Shown in pieces: positions 44,909 through 55,908 of a stretch of DNA of 64,000 nucleotides. Source of the DNA: Lindgomyces ingoldianus (taxonomy: Eukaryota > Ascomycota > Dothideomycetes > Pleosporales > Lindgomycetaceae); contig NW_022985174.1 in NCBI RefSeq assembly GCF_010093535.1, forward strand, positions 488,103 to 552,102, given 5' to 3'. Under the pieces are notes generated by a model. That model made no database searches. It was not told where the DNA came from and was given only the letters and a program-made list of their open reading frames with translations. A program made the position numbers and the translations under genes. Each line of letters opens with the position of its first letter. Within the stretch, counting starts at the first letter, position 1.

Positions 44909-46858
44909 ATGCAGTCCATGTTTCGCCTCCCTTGGAGCACCGAGGCCCCAGGGGACAAAATCATGGAGAAGGCTACCCTTCATAAGTCAAGACCACTGCC
45001 CGTTGTTGAGATCCCAACCTTCGTGAACAAGCTTAAGAGGAAGAGGACCGATAGTCCCGAGCCCGCGTCCCCGCACCATGCGCACGTCGTGAAGAGGCGG
45101 AAAAGCGTGTTGGGTGAAGTGAAGCCTGCTGGGGTTGGGATTGGAAGTGCGGACCGTGTTCATGTTGTTGACGGATTGGTGACTGAATCTTCGAAGCCCG
45201 TGGACCCTTTAGTACAGACTCCGAAAGCTGCTCCCCCTGAGATATTGGAATCGCGACCCAAAGCGCAGCCCTCGAAAAAGGAAGGCGCAAACAAGCCCAA
45301 GATTCCTAAATCTCAGAGGCCTACTGCTAAACCTGAACCTCCATCTGCCGACAACCCCACGCCTGCTATGAAATCGGACCTCACCCGCGCGCAGCAGGCG
45401 ATTGAGGCCCAGTTCAACTACGAGATTCTATTGAAGCACAACGAACTTCGCCTGATCGAGCAAGAGCTAGCCAAGTGTCAAGTCGCGTTGGAGCAGCTGA
45501 GGCGTTGTTCGCTCATTCCGTATCCGGGTAGTCAAGGGCTATCTGAAAATGTTAGCGGTGGTGTTGGCGCTGCCCTTCAACCACCTCTCGGCTATACGGA
45601 ACCCGAGTATGCAGCACCTTGGGGAGTCACCGATGGACCCTACACCCGCCATTATGCCAAGTGGTTAATCCCGGACCCCAAATTTGATTCCATGCCAGAG
45701 CGGATGCTCGCTCAACAGTCTCAGGGTTACTTTGGTGTAGGAGAGGGCCGTGCTACCCGTGGAAGCTTTGCAGAGTTTGGCTCCACTGGCAAGGCCCGCA
45801 CGTCTCGAACTTCAACTGGAACGCTGAAGCTTCAGGCGCTTGGTGAAACTCCAGCACCTGCACCCAAGATTGATCCACTACTCCATAAGCGATCTACCGA
45901 TGGCCAATGGGTCCGGTTGTACTGCGCACAGTGTGGCCACAGCAACTTCTCCAACACGCAAGGATTTCTTAACCATTGTCGTATCAAGCACAATCAAGTT
46001 TTCAAGAGCCACGACCAGGCAGCAATCGCATGCGGCATCCCCGTCGATATCAATGAAGTGGGCAACCCTGTTTCGGCCACCGAACCTCCGTCAACAACCG
46101 TAACGACCCCAGCAGCGACATTCCCGCCACCAACGACACCTGGTTTCGTTCATCCGCTTGTTCGGACGAATCCAACGGAACTTGCCAAGGAAGTTCATCG
46201 GGATTTTAACAAATCAACCCGTGATGAGTCGAAACAGAGTGCGCCGGTGCCGAAGCCAGGATTCACTGGGGCTCCAGCAATGCCGTACATGAATTCGCTA
46301 CTCCAGAAACGTGGCTTTGGTGGCGACTTGAAGCGGATGGTCGATACAGTGCGGACGAAGATTGATCTCGACTCGATAGAGACATCGGACGATGAACTCG
46401 CCGACTCGGCTGTTCAGACCCCGACCACGGCCAAGCCAACATCATTGCCACTGGCGCGTCTTCCTGTCGGCGCTCCAAACATGACCCCAGCCAGCAAAGC
46501 TCCATCAGCACGGCCAGGCAGCAAGAAGAGCCAACCAAACGGTCACGCGCGACATCCTATTTCCTTCCCTTCGCGAGTTAGCGTTAACGGATCAAGCCAC
46601 GTCAGTGGACACCACTTGCCAGCCTCACCGGTAGATCTCAGCCCCAATACTGTTGAGTCTAACCCTGGCTTAGTGAGCGACCATGATGACGACGACGAAG
46701 AGGATGGATATGACGCCCACAGTCAGCCAGATCTTGTCATGAACGATGATGTTGTTGTCGAGGACGCCAGTGATGTCGAAGGTGTTGAGGAGAGGACTGG
46801 ATCGCGCAAGGGGCTTGGGGGTTGCTTCGAGAAAGGAGAGGGGAGTCGCAAGCATTAG
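44909..46858 (+). CDS. AHC1: AHC1-like C2H2 zinc-finger protein (ADA histone acetyltransferase complex)
   Basis: A single exon of 649 aa. The centre holds WVRLYCAQCGHSNFSNTQGFLNHCRIKHNQVFKSHDQAAIACG (about residues 330-375, read here in parts), the AHC1-like C2H2 zinc-finger: C-x2-C then H and C/H ligands. Nuclear-type basic motifs (KLKRKRTDSPEP, VKRRKSVLGE) lie near the N-terminus, with a helix (QFNYEILLKHNELRLIEQELAKCQVALEQLRR) around 170-200. The rest is Pro/Ser/Thr-rich and ends with an acidic DHDDDDEEDGYD run. Yeast Ahc1 is a structural subunit of the ADA complex; orthology beyond the finger is assumed. The 3' end is convergent with KSH1. Confidence 0.75.
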   Translation: MQSMFRLPWSTEAPGDKIMEKATLHKSRPLPVVEIPTFVNKLKRKRTDSPEPASPHHAHVVKRRKSVLGEVKPAGVGIGSADRVHVVDGLVTESSKPVDPLVQTPKAAPPEILESRPKAQPSKKEGANKPKIPKSQRPTAKPEPPSADNPTPAMKSDLTRAQQAIEAQFNYEILLKHNELRLIEQELAKCQVALEQLRRCSLIPYPGSQGLSENVSGGVGAALQPPLGYTEPEYAAPWGVTDGPYTRHYAKWLIPDPKFDSMPERMLAQQSQGYFGVGEGRATRGSFAEFGSTGKARTSRTSTGTLKLQALGETPAPAPKIDPLLHKRSTDGQWVRLYCAQCGHSNFSNTQGFLNHCRIKHNQVFKSHDQAAIACGIPVDINEVGNPVSATEPPSTTVTTPAATFPPPTTPGFVHPLVRTNPTELAKEVHRDFNKSTRDESKQSAPVPKPGFTGAPAMPYMNSLLQKRGFGGDLKRMVDTVRTKIDLDSIETSDDELADSAVQTPTTAKPTSLPLARLPVGAPNMTPASKAPSARPGSKKSQPNGHARHPISFPSRVSVNGSSHVSGHHLPASPVDLSPNTVESNPGLVSDHDDDDEEDGYDAHSQPDLVMNDDVVVEDASDVEGVEERTGSRKGLGGCFEKGEGSRKH

Positions 46859-47660
46859 ATGGGGAGCGAGTTAAGTCGGGCTCTCTGTCATTTCTGAAAA
46901 GATTGTGTCTTTGTTATTCCTGTTTTCATATCTGTCCTCGAACTCCCACCTATGCTCTAGAAACATTTCCCTATCTCGACCCTTCCATATGTCTCTCTCC
47001 TCGGCGGCTGGTTTTGGTTTCTTAGGGGATATACAGGTACCAGCAATGGACGGGCGGGTGGCCTGCCTGCAGGCTGGATGAGAACCGGTCTCATCCCTTT
47101 TCCGAGAACATCACGAGAAATCTGTTTGACATCTCTTCTCTCATGTGCGCCTGAACCACGGGTGTTCAATAGGCGCTGGGTACGTCTGTGTGTATTATTG
47201 TTTGTATGGTTTTGGAATGTCATGGTAGTCATTAGTAGACTGGGTTGCGGGAAGTTGGGGTTTGGAGGTTTGGGGGATTTAGGTTAGGGGACAAAAATTA
47301 GTGGGCGGGGTGCCTGCTGTTTGTATATACTTTTAATGATAGCTATGGATTGGATTGGATTCGAATTTGGATACGTGTGTTCATTAAAGTTGTGTAACTT
47401 GTTTCAGTTGTGTTTAATGTGGTCATTGTGTAGCTTCGACTCCTGACAAGTTGAGTGCGGCCTGGGGGCCTTTTGTGACGAATGAAGCTGTAATATTCCG
47501 ACCATGATTCTTGCTGATAATATGAATCAGAATTCCTGCCACAATCCCTTCACCTCCCAATCATACGCCGAACGCCATGCTTGTTGAAGACTGTTGTGTC
47601 GAAAGTCGATTGCCTTGACACGATACACACATTAGTGATCTCCCCTTCTTCGTTTATCCG
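46859..47660. other. Convergent intergenic region (3' flanks)
   Basis: 802 bp between the 3' ends of the AHC1-like and KSH1 genes. It should hold both 3' UTRs. No gene or strong terminator motif is claimed. Confidence 0.45.
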
Positions 47661-48070
47661 TCACCATTGCCCCATGAACTTCGAGGCCTAGAATTAAGTT
47701 CTGTTAGCTTGTATCCACGACATTCTCAACCATATGGTGTCCTAGTGTTGGAAGGACGCATTCCCGCCACGTACTGCTTCACTTCCCAACACCCCATTCA
47801 ATGAAAACCGTATACATACCGCCATAACAACACAGGCCAAACTAACATACGGACTCAATCTCTCCCCAACACGCGCGCATTTCCAGAATACAGATACGAC
47901 GTAGTTGTCTTTGTTACGGTCCATGATGCCCGGAAACACGTAGTGTGCGTAGGTAGAAGTGCAGATGGTGAGGAGGATTACGAGGAGCAGGGATTGGAAG
48001 TTAAATAGTGCGGTCTGGAGGGGGGTAGGTTAGCTAGGATGATGAAGGGGAAGGGGAAAAGATGTACCAT
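47661..48070 (-). CDS. KSH1: Kish (KSH1/TMEM167) small secretory-pathway membrane protein
   Basis: Three exons: 48070-48068, 48014-47820 and 47687-47661 (introns 53 and 132 nt), 74 aa. The first exon is the ATG alone. The join yields M-TALFNFQSLLLVILLTICTSTYAHYVFPGIMDRNKD and then FWKCARVGERLSPYVSLACVVMA, closely matching the conserved Kish proteins, including the FNFQSLL start and the GERLSPYVSLAC helix; the final exon adds ASKFMGQW. Two membrane helices are evident. Yeast Ksh1 is an essential ER/Golgi protein of the early secretory pathway. The length (~72-74 aa) is normal. It is divergent from TAF13. Confidence 0.88.
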
Positions 48071-48656
48071 GATGGACACTAATGGTCGCGGAAGTCGTGA
48101 TGGGTTGAACGTGGCAAAGACAGTCGGTGTGGTAGTGCGCGAATGCGTGAGGAATCTTAGGAGTGTAGAGATAGTGGGAGATGTGCGCTAGACTAGATTT
48201 GAGATGCGCACAAGGCGTCGTAGACTGCTAGCCTTGATGTCGAAGCTGTGCCGGTGTCAACTTCGTCGGAATAAGGAAAATCGTTCACTCCGGTTCCATC
48301 TCTGAAGGTCTGTGCGGCCCGTCAATCGCCCGCAGATGCAGCTATGACGGCTAGTCCCGATTGACCGTATTCATTGATTCATTCTTTCTATTCAGGGACA
48401 TTTACTTTTCTATTGTGTTTATAGCGCATGAGGTCTTTCCTTCAGCGCTACCTCCTTTCACTCTAGTCCCCAACACACATCAGGGCGCCGTTACTGCACG
48501 CAACCAACCACGACAACAGGTGCCTCCCCATCACAAACCATCGACCGACCAGCGAACTGCGACAACGCCCGAACATCCTCCTGTATTAAATCTCATACAC
48601 CCAAGGGAAACAGGGCCTGACTCTGGACGAGTCGGAGCGGAGGATACACGGGCAGA
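48071..48656. promoter_or_regulatory. Divergent promoter region, KSH1 / TAF13
   Basis: 586 bp between opposed start codons of two essential housekeeping genes. No TATA box is evident, as is common for such genes. Confidence 0.4.
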
Positions 48657-49703
48657 ATGACAGAACCGCGAATGAGGTTGCGGCAGAAAGGACAGCAGTT
48701 TCCGACGCAGGATTGTGAGTTGATTTTTTTTGTGAATAGATGATAATAGAGAAGTGGGGTGGGGAATTTTATTTTCACTTCCACTTTAGGGAGTGTAGAG
48801 TGCTCGCGCTTTGTGGCTTCTTTTCATTCTTGTCTCCGACTTTCATCTTGTTACCCGCAATTCAAGCACCTTCGATACCGTACTACTACTCGTTGCACTT
48901 CCTCCGCGACTCTACGACCCACCACAACTCCTCCCACTATCTTCCTCATCTCTCCACCCTTCCTCCGTTGTACCCCACCATGGATCCCACGGTTGAATCC
49001 AACCACACAAACCGAAGCAAAGTCGGGAAGAATTCACATCTGACAAATCGACAGTAGAGCAGTTCCTCATCGCGTTTGGCGATGACGATCGTCCATTGCA
49101 GGAAACGGTTAAATGTCTTGATGAAATTGTTACAGAGTACGTTTTCCCTAATCCCACCTCCCCTCTCTTTCTCGCGCCTACCACACTCACATCCTCACGC
49201 CTCCCCAACACAGCTACAAAAGAAACTCTGCACAGAAAGAAACTAGTTGTTGACGTCCCTGGTGTCACAGCTTCATCATAGAATCCTGCCACGAAGCTGC
49301 CTCAATCGCGCACCACGCACGCCGCGCCAAAATCAAAGTGGACGACTTCAAATTCATGCTACGCCGGGATCCGACAAAACTAGGTCGAGTGAGTGAGTTG
49401 TTGGAAGCGGATAAGGAGTTGAAAAGAAAGAGGAAAGCGTTTGATACGGATGAGGGGGCAGTCGCGAAGGAAAATGTTGTTGGGAAGGATGGTGCCACTG
49501 CTGGTGCTGCTGGTGTTGGTGCTGGAGTTGGTGGGGCGACTGATGGGGCAGAGGGGAAGAAGGGGGATGGGGGTGGCGGCAAAGAGAAGGAGAGAGAGGA
49601 GGGTGAGAGGAGGAAGAAAAAGAAAAAGAGGAATAAGGAGGGGAGGGATGGTGGTGGAGGAGGTACGGGTGGTGATGATGCGAGTACTGTGCGGAGCGGT
49701 TGA
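48657..49703 (+). CDS. TAF13: TFIID subunit TAF13
   Basis: Three exons: 48657-48714, 49055-49136 and 49271-49703 (introns 340 and 134 nt), 190 aa. The start is MTEPRMRLRQKGQQFPTQD; the join adds LEQFLIAFGDDDRPLQETVKCLDEIVT, then DFIIESCHEAASIAHHARRAK and IKVDDFKFMLRRDPTKLGRVSELL, the TAF13 histone-fold in full. The chosen acceptor (49053-49054) is preceded by a CTGAC branch site and keeps the spacing of the first helix; an ATG at 48980 inside intron 1 runs into a stop. TAF13 pairs with TAF11 in TFIID. The C-terminal ~85 residues are Gly/Ala then Lys/Arg/Glu-rich (GERRKKKKKRNKEGRDG), unlike the short tails of most orthologues. Confidence 0.87.
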
Positions 49704-50170
49704 TAGTTGAGGTTATATTGTACCAATAAGAGTGGGTTGCATTGGTCACGGGACAGCACTACCAGGCGTTTATGGCTTGGGTCAGAGGAGGCATTATTGG
49801 CGTTGAAAGGGTCGGTGAACCGCGAAAGGTATTATACATGTACAGCAACTTCCGAACTCTCACTGTGTGTGGTAGCTTCATGTCGTTCTGTGAAGTCCAC
49901 CTACTGATTCTCTAGACATGAGGTGCAGGAACAGATGATGGGTATCCTAGGCCACAGATTGACCTGGAGAAAGGGAGAGAGAGAGAGATGCAAGTATTTT
50001 TATAATACAACACACTGGGCGTGTATTTCTGATAGCAACGCTCACACAAATAGTCTTTGGGGACTACTACACACCTTCGGTGATTCCAAGAATTCACATG
50101 CAGCCACATGATCGAACATGCACTTATACTAGCATCCAGCCAGGGTGCACTCAGAAACCCCAATCCCCAC
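49704..50170. other. Convergent intergenic region
   Basis: 467 bp between the 3' ends of TAF13 and UTP25. A short purine-rich GA run occurs at 49972-49990. No gene is seen. Confidence 0.45.
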
Positions 50171-52418
50171 CTAAACAAAATCAAAAACATCCCCCACCTC
50201 CCTAACCATCCTCCCCACCCTAGTGCTCCCAACCACCCGCTCCAACTCTAACCCATCCCACCTCGAAAACAACACCCTAACCGCCGCCCCCATCCCCATC
50301 GTCACCTCCCCCCTCTCAATCTCCTTTCCAATCCACCCCACCACCTCTTCATAAAACCGTGGATTCTCTGGAACCCCATAAAACCACACCCTCTTAACCC
50401 CCCTTATCTGATAGCGATGGAAATGATGCGCGCGGCCTGTATATAAAAGGAGAGAATGTCTCCCAGACATGAAATGCGAACGTGCTTTACGGATATCAGT
50501 GAGATCGGTGTATTCCGATATCGAGGCATACGAAAGAGGAGAGTCGACGAGGGAGTTGCGGACGCGGACGAAGTCAAGGTAAGATGGGATGAAGAGGATG
50601 ACACCAAGCCCTCCCTTCGCGGGTTTGGGGAGTTGGAGAATGGCGGGGAGGACGGTTGTTTGGAAGAATTTGAAACGAGCATCGGGGTCGGATGTATGAG
50701 CGGGGGAGTCGAAGCGCGTGAAGGTTTGCGGAATGGAGAGATGTGCTAGGGTGGAGATGGCGCCGTGAGGGTAGATGGGGGTGTATTTAAGACGGCCGGA
50801 GATGTTTTTCATGGCTTTATTGTATAGCGCGTTTATTTTGGGGGTTAGGTATGCGGAGAGGACTATGGTCTGTCGGTAGTTTGCGGCGTGGCCGTCGAGA
50901 TACCAGTTCCGGACGCGAGAGAAGTCGCAGCCGTGTGCCTCGCGTGGTTGTAGGTTGAGGTGGGAGAAGACGTATTCTGCGTGTTCCCAGTTTTGCATGA
51001 GCGTTGCGTCGGCTTGGTCCATGATCACTATTTCGATGGAGCTGAGGAAGTCGTAGTCTTTCTTCTTGGGATCGCCGGATTCGATGGCGCGGCGGAGGCC
51101 GAGGGTGGAGGCGATGATGATGTCGGAGTTGTAGAATTTAGAGTAGAGCTTTAGGGTCTTGCGGGTGAATTTCAGGCCGATTCGGAATTCGTTTTCGTCG
51201 TTGCCTTCGAAGAGTTCTCGGAAATCTTCGGGCTTGTTGTCAGAGAATTTGTCCTCTTCCAAAGAGAAGCTGTCGAGAAACCGCTTTTTGTTCTCTTGTT
51301 GCTCAAACTCGCAGAGTTGGGTGATGGCGTTTACGACTCGTACACAAGCCTGCTTTGTCTCAAGCAGGAAAAGTACTTTTGGACGAGTGAAACCCTGGTC
51401 CCGATACTCAACGCTCTCGTTCTCCGGTTCACGGGACAGCTTTGCGTTGTTCTTGATAACGCGATCGCGGGTCTTGAATATGTGGTTCAAGGCGTGGAGA
51501 CATGTTATATGGCGGAGGCGGGGAGCGTTCTGGACAGTCCGACCGCAGAAGAGCACGTCATGGTAGTCGAAGATGCGCGGAACAATAGCCTGTTCGAGGG
51601 TGGAGAATTGGCCGATGATGTTTTGCGCATTTGACACCAGTCGAGACTTCAGCTTCACATCTCTAACCGTCTTCGCCTTCAGGTTGGATGCCGCTTTCTG
51701 TTCTGTCCCCGGTACCTGCAGTGTGCACTTTCCCTCGCCGTCAACATCCACCTTCTCTGGCATCCACGCATTCGCCTCGATAGCCTTCAGTCTCCTCGCC
51801 AAGTCTTTTTCATCCACGATTGCGAAATGCTGTTCGAAGGGGTCTGAAGCATCCCCTTCGTCCTCATCTTCGATCTCACCCACCTGAACCTCGATTAATC
51901 GTTCATCGCCCTCGGCACCTTCATCACCTTCAGCTTCTCCCGCTTCGTCTGCGTTATGCTGTTCCTGTTGCCCATACTCTTTATCTTCAGAGAGAGTAGA
52001 GATATGGTTCAGCTTCCGCCTCTTCCTCCGTGGATTGTCCTTTGCCGCGACCTGGTGAAAGGACTGCAGCAACGAGTGGAAGGCGCTCGCTGGAGGTTGC
52101 AAGTTTTCGTCTTCTGCGGAATATTCTGACGTCGCCACGGACTCGTTGTCGGATTCAGGGAACTCGGGAACATCCAAGTGTCTTTTCAGTGTCAGCCACC
52201 CCTGATCTCTCCCCAATTGGAGACGGATAATCCACTTACTCTTCTGCAACAGCTTCTTCAACCCTCGCAGTAGAAAACACCCCTTCCCTACCATCTCTCG
52301 AGCGCATATCACCTCGCACTCTCCCTCTCTCCCTCCCGCTCCCCCGTCCCTTCCCCATTCCTCTCCCCATTCCTCTCCCCTTTCCTCGAAAGCTTCCTCG
52401 TCCACGAAAAGGTGCCAT
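50171..52418 (-). CDS. UTP25: UTP25, SSU processome component (DEF/DUF1253 family)
   Basis: Two exons, 52418-52240 and 52181-50171 (58-nt intron), 729 aa. Exon 1 encodes an Arg/Gly-rich start ([16 protein letters not shown] and more RG repeats). Acidic segments with a nuclear basic patch ([13 protein letters not shown]) follow, then the conserved Utp25 helicase-like core: [100 protein letters not shown] and [25 protein letters not shown]. The family lost Walker motifs (IMDQAD where helicases have DEAD). It takes part in 18S rRNA maturation in the nucleolus with U3 snoRNP. Divergent from eIF3f, with 234 bp between starts. Confidence 0.92.
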
Positions 52419-52652
52419 GTCGCGATAAATAAAAATTGTTATTGCCCAGAACCTAATTCCTCCTGCTCAAAAAAATATCCCATCCAGTGGCCCGAGCTCA
52501 AAAATTTAACGAGAGGGTCCGCACGCGCCAAGATTTTCTTCCTCCCAATATACCACTCCCGCGCCCCGCCAACCCGCTCCCACGCCCACGCCCTCACCAC
52601 CACCGCTCGCTTTTTGCACCGTCAGACCCGCCTGTCTGTCTGGACGCCTACC
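52419..52652. promoter_or_regulatory. Compact bidirectional promoter, UTP25 / eIF3f
   Basis: Only 234 bp separate the two start codons, so ribosome-biogenesis and translation-initiation genes share one control region. The sequence is CA/CCGC-rich with no TATA box. Confidence 0.5.
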
Positions 52653-53838
52653 ATGTCGCAAAAAGATTCTTTTCTACATCTCGCGCGGCCTCTAGGACCC
52701 GCCCCAGTTGGCACACAACCCTCGACAGCCCCGCTGAGCGTCGTGATCCAACCCCCAGTACGTCCACGGCCACAGCCCTCCCAAACCACCCTGAATAATA
52801 CCCTCCTGATGAAATGAGCGTGAACAGGCCATCTTCTCCATCCTCGACCATTCTCTCCGCCGCCCCTCAGACCAAGACCGCGTAATCGGCACCCTCCTCG
52901 GCACCCGCAGTGAAGATGGCACCGAAGTCGAGATCCGTAACTGCTACGCCGTGCCCCACACCGAAACTGCCGAACAGGTCGAAGTAGACATGGACTACCA
53001 AAAGCAAATGCTGGCTCTCCATCTGCGCGCGAATCCACGAGAAGTCTTGGTAGGCTGGTACGCCACGAGTAACGAACTCAACACGTTCAGCGCACTTATT
53101 CAGAATTTCTACGGGCAGCAGGGCGATGGTACGTGGCCGTACCCGGCGGTCCACTTGACGGTCAGTACGGTGCCGGGACAGGAGATTGAGGCACGCACGT
53201 ATATATCCGCACCAATTGGTGTCACGGCGGAGCGTGCAGCAGACAGTTGTTTATTCATTCCCGTACCATATGAAATCAAGTACGGAGAGGCGGAGAAGTC
53301 TGGGTTGGAGCTTATTTCTAGCGCTAAAGACCGCGAGGATCGGAGTCAGGGGATTATCACGGATTTGGAGAGTTTGGAGCGCGCTGTGCAGCATGTGCTG
53401 GATATGTTGGAACGCGTCAGCAATTATGTGAATAATGTGCTGGATGAGGAAGCGACGCCGAGTTCGGCCTTGGGCCAGTTCCTGATGAATGCGCTGAGTT
53501 TGGCGCCGAAGGTTGATGCTGCAGATATTGAGAGAGATTTGTATGCGCACACCCCCCCCTCTTGGTTCCTTCTTTGGGTATATGCAAGTAGAGCTAATGC
53601 GATGGATTGCAGCAACAACCACATCCAAGACGTCCTTGTAGTATCCTACCTCGCCAACACCATCCGCATACAAATCGACCTATCAAACCGTCTCGCCACC
53701 GCCGCCCTCACTCTCGGTACTGGAGACGCCTTGACCGGCGAAGGAGGCGGTGGGCATCGTGAAGGAGGGGGTGACCGAGGGGGTAGAGGAGGTGGAAGAG
53801 GTGGAAAAGGGAGACAAGCTAGGACGGTTGAAGCTTGA
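52653..53838 (+). CDS. EIF3F: Translation initiation factor eIF3 subunit f (MPN domain)
   Basis: Three exons: 52653-52757, 52828-53540 and 53613-53838 (introns 70 and 72 nt), 347 aa. The N-terminus is Pro-rich ([17 protein letters not shown]). The MPN domain starts at the exon-2 join ([12 protein letters not shown]) and includes [29 protein letters not shown] and [14 protein letters not shown]; the JAMM metal-ligand pattern is incomplete, as usual for eIF3f. The C-terminal helices ([29 protein letters not shown], formed by the last splice) are family-typical. The chain ends in a Gly/Arg-rich RGG-like tail ([15 protein letters not shown]), which can bind RNA. It is part of the cytoplasmic eIF3 complex. 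Confidence 0.92.
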
Positions 53839-54239
53839 ACGGGATTCTCTCCACATTTGACGACGTAGGTGGGTGGAAGTGTTGGGATGCGGGAACGAGG
53901 TTGCATGAGAGAGACTAGAACGAGGGCATGAGTGTTATCAGAAGGTAAGATGCGCTGCTCTTGGTGCGAGCAGGACAGTACCCCAGGCGGGATGGGATAA
54001 AAGGCGCGCCACGGGCATAAAGAGAGAGAGAGTGCGCGTGACATGATTTTAGGCCCTGGAAAGGCTGGCTCTGTATGAGTAGTACCCATTCCACGCTTGA
54101 CATAGATATCGGGCGCTGAGCCATTGCCCGCTGTACCCGAATTTGTGTGCCCGCCCAGGCAAATTCCACTTCAATCCCAAATGCTCCCGTAGAGAAGGAT
54201 AAGCCAAGAAGATAATTCGCATGCTAACGCTGTTGACAC
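53839..54239. other. Intergenic, no gene seen
   Basis: 401 bp downstream of eIF3f with its probable 3' UTR, including a GA-rich patch at 54018-54034. No gene is supported. Confidence 0.45.
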
Positions 54240-55016
54240 TTAAAGGTCTTGTTCGCCAGACGCTCGAATTGTCAACGACTCTCCGGGTGTCAGTTCGTCA
54301 CTAGTGTTCGGTTTGTCGCAGAAACTTGGATGAATTTTACGAAGACCTACCGTAGCTGCACCGCAGTTGCCTCCTGGGATGTAGGAATGAAAATTCGGGG
54401 CCGTGTTTTGATCACCACCGCTGTTGGGGGTTTTAGGGCACTTGTTCAAATAGACCTACATAGGCCAATATGTGTTTCATTGTTGGGTCTAGACCATTGG
54501 GAAGCACGGAACAACGTGCAAGCAACGGTGCTCCCGCAGCGAGACAGACCTGGAAACAAACCTCTGCCAAGGGGAGGAGAACAGCTGGCAAAATGCACTA
54601 GAAATGGTACCTAGACGTGGACCACGTACCTGTGTTGTCCTCGGGATTGACTCTGAGAAGGTCGGCTTGGCCATCTGGAGAATATCAATAAGCCTTTGGA
54701 GAGGCGCTGATATCTATTGCCCAAGCTAATATCCGGCATCTAGAAATCTTTCGTAAACTGTAAATTCAGGAAAAGTGTTGGACGAATCATAATCCATGAA
54801 GTATCCGCTTAATCTTTGGTCTATATCATTATAGAGCTTGCCCATTGGTCTCCATTCACAGATGCCTCCCTTCAATCGACCTCGATCTTCCTCTACTCTC
54901 TGGCCTAGATTATACCAGACGTGAGTTTTTCCAGTAGACTTGTCGACCCAAAGAAAATCGCTTCTAAGTGAGCTTAGCAGGGTTCGTTTGAAAGAAAAGA
55001 AAGCCTCGCCTCCCAT
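54240..55016 (-). pseudogene. Remnant of an FG-GAP/VCBS-repeat secreted esterase gene
   Basis: Separated minus-strand segments read as parts of one decayed protein: SDFLWVDKSTGKTHVWYNLG (a VCBS/FG-GAP unit), then in another frame YSPDGQADLLRVNPEDNTG, then CPKTPNSGGDQNTAPNFHSYIPGGNCGA and a short end ...ASGEQDL. Intervening stops and frame changes leave no intact chain, although some gaps look like former introns. The same repeat types occur in the CE3-like gene at 56409 onward, so I regard both as relics of one family. A MITE lies about 200 bp beyond the upstream end. Confidence 0.6.
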
Positions 55017-55210
55017 CTCCTATTGTTATAGCTGTGCATTAGCGTAATGATCAAATTACCGGCGCAGTCATGCTTTTTTTCCCAGTGACCTGTTCATGTC
55101 ATCAGTTACTTAGACATGGCCCATACTCTTTGAAGGCAAACTTACATCCAAAAATCTGTGATTTGCCCTATCTTTGTTCTCAGAGAACTTTATTTGTCCT
55201 ATCGGTCGAG

Positions 55211-55908
55211 CAGCGCTTCCAACGAGGCGTATTACCGTACGATTGGGCAATTTTGAGGCCTGTGCGGGTGAGATTTGGTGTACGTTCGTACGACAAGGAG
55301 GAGGAGAGATAGGTGTACGTATCGTAACTGGTACAGCTCTCGTGATCTGTACAAGTAGTACGATTCAATTAAAGTACGCCGTACTCTAGTTAAAACAGCT
55401 AAGGCTATAGGTCTCTAGAGACGCAGCATTAAGATCTAATTAGCTATAAAATAACTAATTCTCCCTAGTAACAAAAGCAGAGAGGTCTAAAAGCTTACTG
55501 CTTACTACCTTGTGCTGTAGAAATTAAAGGCCAGTTAACCTAATGCTCCCTTAGTAGGTGCTGACCACCTTTGCAGCGCCTTGACAGCCTTACTCATGAC
55601 ACTAACAGCAGAGCTAGAGGCAAATTACCTTGCCCTGCTCCTCTAGGAGCGCTAAATCCGTCCCATGAGCCCACGCCTTTAACGGCATGCGATTGCCTTG
55701 CAACATTGTCCCCGCGAAACTCTCACCCAATCAGAGCCCTAGAAAACTCCTGGATGCTTCCTGCAGGCCTATTGATCCGCACTACGTACCGTACCTAGGG
55801 CATCATTAAACGTACGGTGCGGCTCACGAACTCGGTACGTCCGTACTGAACACGTGACCATTACGGTTCACTTTGTACCGACCGTAGTACGGCCTGTTGG
55901 AAGCCCTG
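55211..55908 (-). mobile_element. hAT-type MITE, copy 2 (698 bp, inverted relative to copy 1)
   Basis: Ends are CAGCGCTTCCAAC (one mismatch to copy 1) and GTTGGAAGCCCTG. The flanks are identical 8-mers, CGGTCGAG at 55203-55210 and 55909-55916, a perfect hAT-type target duplication. Its reverse complement follows copy 1 (18451-19298) throughout, including the GTAC-rich subterminal zones and the middle segment with GCCCTGCTCCTCTAGGAGCG; it is ~150 bp shorter through internal deletions. It is less AT-rich than copy 1, so it is probably less mutated or younger. No transposase frame. Confidence 0.92.

Noticed and set aside
48980..49057. ATG and 25-codon frame as an alternative TAF13 start
   Set aside because: The frame ends at TAG before the histone fold and lies within intron 1 of the supported gene model.
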